From CAVWDI01 sp046259385 (GTDB lineage Bacteria > Chloroflexota > Anaerolineae > Anaerolineales > UBA4823), in the NCBI GenBank assembly GCA_046259385.1, contig JBJYWI010000014.1, positions 1 through 10,347 on the forward strand: a stretch of DNA of 10,347 bases. The letters are read 5' to 3'. The notes beneath the pieces were generated by a model, which saw only the letters and a program-made list of their open reading frames with translations, was not told the DNA's origin and did not search any database. Both the position numbers and the translations under genes were made by a program. Each line of letters starts with the position of its first letter. Position 1 is the first letter of the stretch. This document shows positions 6,228 through 10,347 of this stretch, in pieces.

Positions 6228-7190
6228 CTAATTCCAATTACTGGCTTCGTCCAGCAATTTTTTATTCTGAAAATTCAGCTGCCTGCCCGCGGCGCCGAGA
6301 TTGTCTTCAAGCTGGTTCAGGGTTCTGGGTCCGATAATCGGACTTGTTATTAGATCGTTGGAAAGAAGCCAGGCTAGAGCGGTCTGGGAGATAGATAATC
6401 CCCCCTCTTCTGAACCTATTTGTTCCAGTAAATCAAGCAGATTCCAATTGCTTTCATTAAAATATTTCTTAGCGCTACCTGCTCTTTGGCTCTCGTTAGC
6501 AGAATCCCTTTTATATTTCCCGGTTAGAAAACCACCAGCAAGTGGGCTATAAGGAATAACAGCGACATTGTACCGCCTGCACACTCCCGCCAGTTCTCTC
6601 TCGAATTCTGAACGATGAACAATATTGTAATGAGGTTGCAATACAGTGAAACTGTGGTATTTATTTTCATCCGCGCACCAGAGGCTTTCCACCAGACGCC
6701 ATGCAGGGTAATTTGAACAGCCGATATATCGGACCTTACCCCCTCTGATTAAATTGTCAAGCGCAGAAAGGGTTTCATCAATCGGGGTGTTTTCATCATA
6801 CCAGTGGGTTTGGTAGAGATCAATATAATCCGTATTGAGGCGCCTGAGAGAATCATCAACTGCCTTCAAAATATGAATTCTTGAAAGCCCTTCTTGGTTG
6901 GGCCCTTCTCCCATCTTTCCCCTCACTTTTGTGGCAATAATAATCTGGTCGCGTTTTATGCTGGAATTTTTCAGCCATTTTCCGATTATCGTCTCAGACA
7001 CACCACCCGGATTTCCTTCAACCCAGCGAGAATAGATGTTCGCGGTATCGATAAAATTGATCCCGGCTTTGAATGCAGCATTAAGAATTCTCATTGAGGT
7101 CTCTTCATCTGCAGTCCATCCAAATTGCATGGTGCCCAGACACAGTTCGGATACTCTTACACCAGTTCGACCGAGTACTCGATAATGCAT
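6228..7190 (-). CDS. Aldo/keto reductase
   Basis: A 320-residue cytosolic NAD(P)H-dependent oxidoreductase with the TIM-barrel AKR fold. The catalytic tetrad is present: D48 and Y53 (I-D-T-A-N-I-Y), K88 (A-T-K-V-R) and H129 (Y-Q-T-H-W). Other landmarks are the N-terminal L-G-R-T-G-V-R-V-S-E-L-C-L-G-T (6-20), Y-I-G-C-S-N, Y-S-P-L-A-G-G-F-L-T-G-K-Y, and the cofactor-phosphate loop P-I-I-G-P-R-T-L-N-Q-L-E-D-N-L near the C-terminus. Length and motifs are typical of the YajO/Tas-like group that reduces aldehydes and ketones; the substrate is not evident. Start ATG 7190-7188 with AAGGAG 7 bases upstream. That site lies inside the end of an older reading frame whose TAA overlaps this ATG (TAATG), so the gene was once translationally coupled to its upstream neighbour. 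It converges with the kinase gene, 30 bp apart. Confidence 0.93.
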   Translation of the reverse strand: MHYRVLGRTGVRVSELCLGTMQFGWTADEETSMRILNAAFKAGINFIDTANIYSRWVEGNPGGVSETIIGKWLKNSSIKRDQIIIATKVRGKMGEGPNQEGLSRIHILKAVDDSLRRLNTDYIDLYQTHWYDENTPIDETLSALDNLIRGGKVRYIGCSNYPAWRLVESLWCADENKYHSFTVLQPHYNIVHRSEFERELAGVCRRYNVAVIPYSPLAGGFLTGKYKRDSANESQRAGSAKKYFNESNWNLLDLLEQIGSEEGGLSISQTALAWLLSNDLITSPIIGPRTLNQLEDNLGAAGRQLNFQNKKLLDEASNWN

Positions 7191-7297
7191 TACTTTTCTC
7201 CTTGAAGGGCTGATTTAATTACTCTGCTCATCTGGTTGAGGTGCGTACAGTCATGATAGGGACCATCTTCAAAATTTAAGCCGGGAGGCCTAACTGC
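7190..7297 (-). pseudogene. C-terminal remnant of a DinB-like domain, out of frame with the SRPBCC gene
   Basis: Thirty-five sense codons are open from 7297 to the TAA at 7192-7190, in a different frame from the gene just upstream and with no plausible start for the whole. The translation includes E-D-G-P-Y-H-D-C-T-H-L-N-Q-M-S-R-V-I, which matches the H...H..Q closing helix of DinB-like four-helix bundles. I recall a family in which an SRPBCC domain is followed by a PDZ and a DinB domain; on that reading the middle of the gene has been deleted and its end survives here. The TAA overlaps the aldo/keto reductase ATG, a fossil of coupling. It is probably not translated. Confidence 0.45.
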
Positions 7298-7661
7298 TTA
7301 TCCGGACGACCTCGCTTGAAAGAACACCTAATCGATCCGTGTTTTTCTTATTGGAATCATTTAGAACGATTCCCAGCATCGGTCTCGTCGTGAAGCGCAA
7401 ATCCTGCCCCGCTTCTGGAACTGAGGCTAGCTTTTCCAGACTGTTCTTCCAGTCTTCCCAGCAGTTTTCCCAGAACGGATCCCGAGTTTCACCCTGTCCA
7501 ATATCCTTATGGATTGGGGTTACCTTTGAGGTGCCATTATCGCTGCTAGATTTAACAACAAATGAGGTTAGAGCAGGTTCATCCTTTTCAACCCAGCTGA
7601 ACTCAATTTTCTGAACTGGTTCGATTTGGATGGATTCGCCTTTAATCTCTTTTCTAATCAT
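7290..7661 (-). CDS. SRPBCC/AHSA1-like domain protein, truncated, probably decaying
   Basis: A 123-residue product. Residues about 7-80 look like the second half of an AHSA1/SRPBCC ligand-binding domain: a strand ending I-E-F-S-W (19-23), alternating strands with V-T-P-I-H, then the C-terminal helix W-E-N-C-W-E-D-W-K-N-S-L-E-K-L. After this comes D-L-R-F-T-T-R-P-M-L-G-I, a tail I associate with longer SRPBCC-PDZ-DinB proteins. The first ~50 residues of a normal SRPBCC domain are missing, and there is too little room before the LysE gene to hold them. It ends R-L-G-V-L-S-S-E-V-V-R-I-S-S, where the PDZ part would begin. The ATG at 7661-7659 has AGGA 8 bases upstream, so translation is still possible. 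I read it as a doubly deleted gene; a functional shortened protein cannot be excluded. Confidence 0.55.
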   Translation of the reverse strand: MIRKEIKGESIQIEPVQKIEFSWVEKDEPALTSFVVKSSSDNGTSKVTPIHKDIGQGETRDPFWENCWEDWKNSLEKLASVPEAGQDLRFTTRPMLGIVLNDSNKKNTDRLGVLSSEVVRISS

Positions 7662-7754
7662 GAGTTTTTCCTAATTGTATCTATGGTTATCAAATTAATC
7701 GAATTTTGAATGGAGATATATTAGGTTTATCATAGAATTTTTCGTGAGTTCAAT

Positions 7755-8456
7755 TTACCCAACCTGTGTAAGCCGGTATATTCCCTGCATTACAAGGATC
7801 ACAGCGAAAATTACCAGTATCGCAATGCTTATCAGAGTGAGGATGCGGATTGCATCTGGACCAAACCGGCGGCTAAAGTTAAAAATAAAAACAATTGCCA
7901 GCAGACCGAGGGTTATCACCGAATAGAAACCAAGAAGAAATGAGATCCCTGATAAGAGAGAATCGTCAAGGGCTGATAAAAGAATCGGTCCGGTTATGAA
8001 GAACCAGAAGAGATAAAGACCGGGGCTCAATATATTCATAGCAACGCCTTTGGCACCAATCCCCAGATATTCCCTCAAATGTTGGGGTGAGTGGTGATTC
8101 AAATCATTTTTGAGATCTTCACGTGATTTTCCCCCGGATTGTTCCTCTGCATCTTGCTCAAAATAGGTATCTCTCCACTGGTGGTAAATCCCGTATGCTG
8201 TGTAAAGTGCAAACAAACCTCCAACAATTCCGACCAGTTGTATGATGTAATCCGGGAACTGATCGAGCAAAAACACAATTGAAAACACAACCAGAGGATC
8301 GCCTACTAAAGGTGCAAATGCTACCATGATTCCTGTTCGCCAGCCGCCAATCAGGGTTTGTGATATCAAATAAGACTGCAGAGGCCCTGGTGTCGCTGCT
8401 GCTGATAATCCCAGTGCGATTCCCTGCAGGAAAAAGGCCGCCTGTGGGTAATCCAT
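7755..8456 (-). CDS. LysE/RhtB-family translocator
   Basis: A 233-residue inner-membrane protein from the ATG at 8456-8454, with AGGA 4 bases upstream; a TTG directly before it (8459) would add one residue. The N-terminus G-L-S-A-A-A-T-P-G-P-L-Q-S-Y-L-I carries the family's PGP motif in TM1 (about 22-24), followed by Q-T-L-I-G-G-W-R-T-G. A second conserved patch, N-I-L-S-P-G-L-Y-L-F-W (141-151), begins the second half. About six membrane helices are visible, with a charged, His-rich cytoplasmic loop at about 95-130. Family members export amino acids or other small metabolites by proton exchange; the substrate is unknown here. It lies 40 bp downstream of the MOP/MATE-like gene and is probably in its operon. 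Confidence 0.8.
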   Translation of the reverse strand: MDYPQAAFFLQGIALGLSAAATPGPLQSYLISQTLIGGWRTGIMVAFAPLVGDPLVVFSIVFLLDQFPDYIIQLVGIVGGLFALYTAYGIYHQWRDTYFEQDAEEQSGGKSREDLKNDLNHHSPQHLREYLGIGAKGVAMNILSPGLYLFWFFITGPILLSALDDSLLSGISFLLGFYSVITLGLLAIVFIFNFSRRFGPDAIRILTLISIAILVIFAVILVMQGIYRLTQVG

Positions 8457-8496
8457 CAAATCCTGAGTGAAGTGAATTCGAAAAATTTGTTAGATG

Positions 8497-9888
8497 TCAT
8501 GAGTGATTTGGTCCAGTTATTCCATGATTGTCTGTCATGGGATTGGCAGCGGTGTTCCGGTCGCGGGTATAGATTCCTTCCAAAACAGGTCGCGATCGAA
8601 ACCAAAGCCAGACAGTTTGAACAACCACACTTGTCGTAAATACACTGAGGGCGAAATATAATCCAGTGACCTGCCCCCAAATCGCCCCGAAAGAGAGTAA
8701 AACCGCGCTGATGATTAAATATATCAGGACTGCTTCTGTGATCCCGCGAGTTTTACGATCGTATACTAGCACCCCTTGATACCAGCTTTGCCATACGTTG
8801 GAAGCAGGGATCAAAATGGCAAGCCAGAGACCATTTTGCGCCATCTGGCTCAATTTTTGAGTCAAAGCGGAGATTTGTCCAAACCAGAAATTTGCGACCG
8901 GTGTGATTGCGGCGAAAAGAAGCAGACCGGATGTGATCAGCGATAAATACAGGGCAAATTTACGCAAATTTAAACTTGACCGGGGCTCATCTAACAGCGC
9001 AACCACGACTTCATTATATGCCATTCCCGGGCTGCGGAAAATAAATATCAATCCACTTATCACCGGCCATACCGCGAGCGAATCTAGCGCTTGAGGCATT
9101 CTGCTAACTGCCGCGCTAATTATTGGATTAGTGAGCAAAAACAGTAGGGATGTCATCGCAAGAGGCACGTAAAATTTTAAAAATGCGCTTAAATCAAGAG
9201 GCGGTTCTACAATTGGCGCATTTTCCAATGGTCCCTCTACAACAGGTTTAACTACAATCCGGGAATAGACTGCTTCACAAATTACACCAGCAATAACTGC
9301 GCTTGTCGCGACAATGATCCCATCAATGCTGGCGATAAGCAGGCCGAAAACCAGAACCAGGGCATCGGCTGTAAGCCTGATAACTGTGCCTATCCCCACA
9401 GCCTGCGATTGACCAAACCTGATCAAAACGCCCTGATTGAAACGCCGGTAGGCAATAGACAAAGTCCATGGCGTCATTATCATCAGACCGATTCGGGCGG
9501 GTTCGATGATCACCTCCGGGACACCAAGTATTCTTTCAACGAGCAGATAGTAGAGGGGAGAAAAGGCGATCAGAATGTGCAGGCAGGTTAAGATTCCAGA
9601 AGTTACCATCATAAAGCGGCGAACTTTAATATATGATGGTTTGTCTTTTGACAATGCTGTTGAGGCAGCCAGCAGCATGATAATTGGCGCTTCAACAATA
9701 AGGGAAAGGGGGAACACAACCCCGCCGTAGGCTGCTAAATTGATCTCCGGATCTGCCAGGCGCGCCATAGTAGCGCTAACCGCCGGGAGCTCGATACCCA
9801 TCAACAACCAGCTCGCAGCTAACGGCCACCATGTTTTGAATATTCGATTTAAAGGCAGTTCGGACTGGGAAGATGTGATGGTTGCCAT
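8497..9888 (-). CDS. MOP-superfamily (MATE/ANK-like) membrane transporter
   Basis: A 463-residue polytopic inner-membrane protein with about 12 hydrophobic helices and no signal peptide. The opening F-K-T-W-W-P-L-A-A-S-W-L-L-M-G-I-E-L-P and then A-D-P-E-I-N-L-A-A-Y-G-G-V (45-57) followed by V-E-A-P-I-I-M-L (65-72) resemble MATE/ANK-type members of the multidrug/oligosaccharide/polysaccharide flippase superfamily. The second half repeats the theme (F-Y-V-P-L-A-M-T-S-L-L-F). Such proteins move drugs, lipid-linked sugars or phosphate compounds; no substrate can be assigned. The C-terminal tail is polar (about 435-463). Start ATG 9888-9886; no Shine-Dalgarno sequence is seen before it. It is the first gene of the minus-strand block and faces the TetR gene across 241 bp, so TetR control is plausible but unproven. 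Confidence 0.75.
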   Translation of the reverse strand: MATITSSQSELPLNRIFKTWWPLAASWLLMGIELPAVSATMARLADPEINLAAYGGVVFPLSLIVEAPIIMLLAASTALSKDKPSYIKVRRFMMVTSGILTCLHILIAFSPLYYLLVERILGVPEVIIEPARIGLMIMTPWTLSIAYRRFNQGVLIRFGQSQAVGIGTVIRLTADALVLVFGLLIASIDGIIVATSAVIAGVICEAVYSRIVVKPVVEGPLENAPIVEPPLDLSAFLKFYVPLAMTSLLFLLTNPIISAAVSRMPQALDSLAVWPVISGLIFIFRSPGMAYNEVVVALLDEPRSSLNLRKFALYLSLITSGLLLFAAITPVANFWFGQISALTQKLSQMAQNGLWLAILIPASNVWQSWYQGVLVYDRKTRGITEAVLIYLIISAVLLSFGAIWGQVTGLYFALSVFTTSVVVQTVWLWFRSRPVLEGIYTRDRNTAANPMTDNHGITGPNHS

Positions 9889-9962
9889 TCTATTTTGATT
9901 AAGACCGGTTATAAGAAAATTATGTAATTGAAGCGGGTTTTAATTTTCAGGCGCACCGTCCA

Positions 9963-9991
9963 ATTACACCCCTTGATCCTGCAATCGTCAA
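9963..9991 (-). promoter_or_regulatory. Predicted sigma70-type promoter for the minus-strand transporter block
   Basis: On the minus strand, -35 TTGACG (9991-9986) and -10 TGTAAT (9968-9963) are 17 bases apart. The transcript would start near 9956 and leave a leader of about 68 nt before the transporter ATG. The left arm of the 10-base inverted repeat overlaps the -35, which would suit repression. Confidence 0.4.
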
Positions 9992-10035
9992 GTATAACTG
10001 GTTTGAAATATTGGAAAATGTATTTGTTATACTTG
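9989..10035. repeat. 10-base perfect inverted repeat, arms 27 bases apart
   Basis: CAAGTATAAC (9989-9998) and GTTATACTTG (10026-10035) are exact reverse complements around a 27-base AT-rich spacer, with centres 37 bases apart. The left arm overlaps the -35 of the predicted minus-strand promoter, and the right arm contains a TATACT -10-like hexamer on the plus strand. This could be a pair of regulator half-sites between the divergent genes; a loop of this length makes a useful RNA hairpin less likely. Confidence 0.45.
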
Positions 10036-10069
10036 CGCTAGTTTGAATACTATTTTTCATAGTGGCTGC

Positions 10070-10098
10070 TTGACATCTGGTTTTTAATTTGCTATTCT
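10070..10098 (+). promoter_or_regulatory. Strong sigma70-type promoter of the TetR-family gene
   Basis: A consensus -35 TTGACA (10070-10075), a 17-base spacer and -10 TATTCT (10093-10098). Predicted start near 10105, about 25 nt before the ATG at 10130 and inside the operator-like palindrome. Confidence 0.7.
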
Positions 10099-10101
10099 AT
10101 A

Positions 10102-10121
10102 CCTACCGACCGTACGGTAGG
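10102..10121. promoter_or_regulatory. TetR-type operator, predicted autoregulatory site
   Basis: CCTACCGACCGTACGGTAGG has 7-base perfect outer arms (CCTACCG/CGGTAGG) and a near-symmetric centre. It covers the predicted transcript start and ends 8 bases before the TetR-family ATG. TACCGACC-type half-sites are common for TetR-family repressors, so negative autoregulation is likely. I see no second copy near the divergent transporter promoter. Its AGG is also the only candidate ribosome site of the gene. Confidence 0.65.
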
Positions 10122-10129
10122 CTAACTCT

Positions 10130-10347
10130 ATGAACCGTGATGAAATCCTGGAAGCAGCAGTACAGATTTTCAGCCAGAAAGGTTTTCACGCCAGTTCAAT
10201 GAAGGACATCGCCAATGCGGTTGATTTGCAGAAGGCGAGTCTATACCACCATGTTTCGAGCAAACAGGAAATACTGGCGCTGCTTCTGGACCAATCGCTG
10301 GATATCCTCATAGACCAGATGAAAGAGATCTCCCTTCTGGATTTTCC
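10130..10347 (+). CDS. TetR-family transcriptional regulator, N-terminal DNA-binding part
   Basis: Partial: 72 codons from the ATG at 10130, cut by the window end. Residues 1-50 form the TetR helix-turn-helix: E-I-L-E-A-A-V-Q-I-F-S-Q-K-G-F-H-A-S-S-M-K-D-I-A (5-28), then V-D-L-Q-K-A-S-L-Y-H-H-V-S-S-K-Q-E-I-L (31-49), with the family Y-H-H-V and S-K-x-E/x-L signatures. The ligand-binding domain is off the window, so the inducer cannot be guessed. The promoter has its own operator-like palindrome. It is divergent from the transporter block, a usual layout for a TetR repressor and the exporter it controls, although no shared operator is evident. Confidence 0.9.
   Translation, partial: MNRDEILEAAVQIFSQKGFHASSMKDIANAVDLQKASLYHHVSSKQEILALLLDQSLDILIDQMKEISLLDF

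Noticed and set aside
7191..7231. A 13-codon leader peptide (ATG 7231) overlapping the aldo/keto reductase start
   Set aside because: It has no ribosome site and its frame continues upstream as the DinB-like remnant, which explains it better.
7755..9888. The two transporters as exporters of the modified peptide
   Set aside because: They are on the opposite strand, several kilobases away and tied to a TetR-type control region; nothing in the sequence links them to the peptide locus.

Overview
The window looks like a moderate-GC bacterial chromosome, most likely a Chloroflexota (Anaerolineae-like) genome. That guess rests on two remembered family resemblances: small NHLP-clan-type precursor peptides, and an SRPBCC/PDZ/DinB-type protein family. 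No rRNA or other marker confirms it. There are no RNA genes, CRISPR arrays, insertion sequences or phage genes.

Layout. (1) Bases 1-1480, minus strand: a metallo-beta-lactamase-fold hydrolase followed 22 bp later by the N-terminal part of a molybdenum hydroxylase large subunit that runs off the window, probably one operon. (2) Bases 1481-1788: a roughly 300-bp control region with a good sigma70-type promoter and four perfect palindromes. (3) Bases 1789-6197, plus strand: two paralogous 71-residue peptides, both ending in HRGWM, then a class I isoprenyl diphosphate synthase-fold protein, then a 949-residue membrane histidine kinase. (4) Bases 6228-9888, minus strand: a MOP/MATE-like transporter, a LysE-type exporter, an eroded SRPBCC gene with a C-terminal remnant in another frame, and an aldo/keto reductase. 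(5) Bases 9889-10347: a divergent control region and the start of a TetR-family regulator with a clear promoter and an operator-like palindrome.

The standout is block 3. Small peptides with a near-terminal Trp, a prenyl synthase homologue, and a kinase whose sensor half reads TM - PDZ-like loop - TM bundle together match the parts of the Bacillus ComX-ComQ-ComP pheromone system, in which ComQ prenylates a Trp near the ComX C-terminus and ComP senses the product. Here the gene order is X1-X2-Q-P, the precursor is doubled, and the kinase carries GAF, PAS and a classical HisKA core instead of the NarL-type HisKA_3 core of ComP. No response regulator lies in the window. I infer a ComQXP-like isoprenyl-peptide signalling system outside its usual Bacillales setting. 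The parts are visible in the sequence; the function is inferred.

The minus-strand block reads as a TetR-adjacent transport and redox cluster with one decaying gene inside it.
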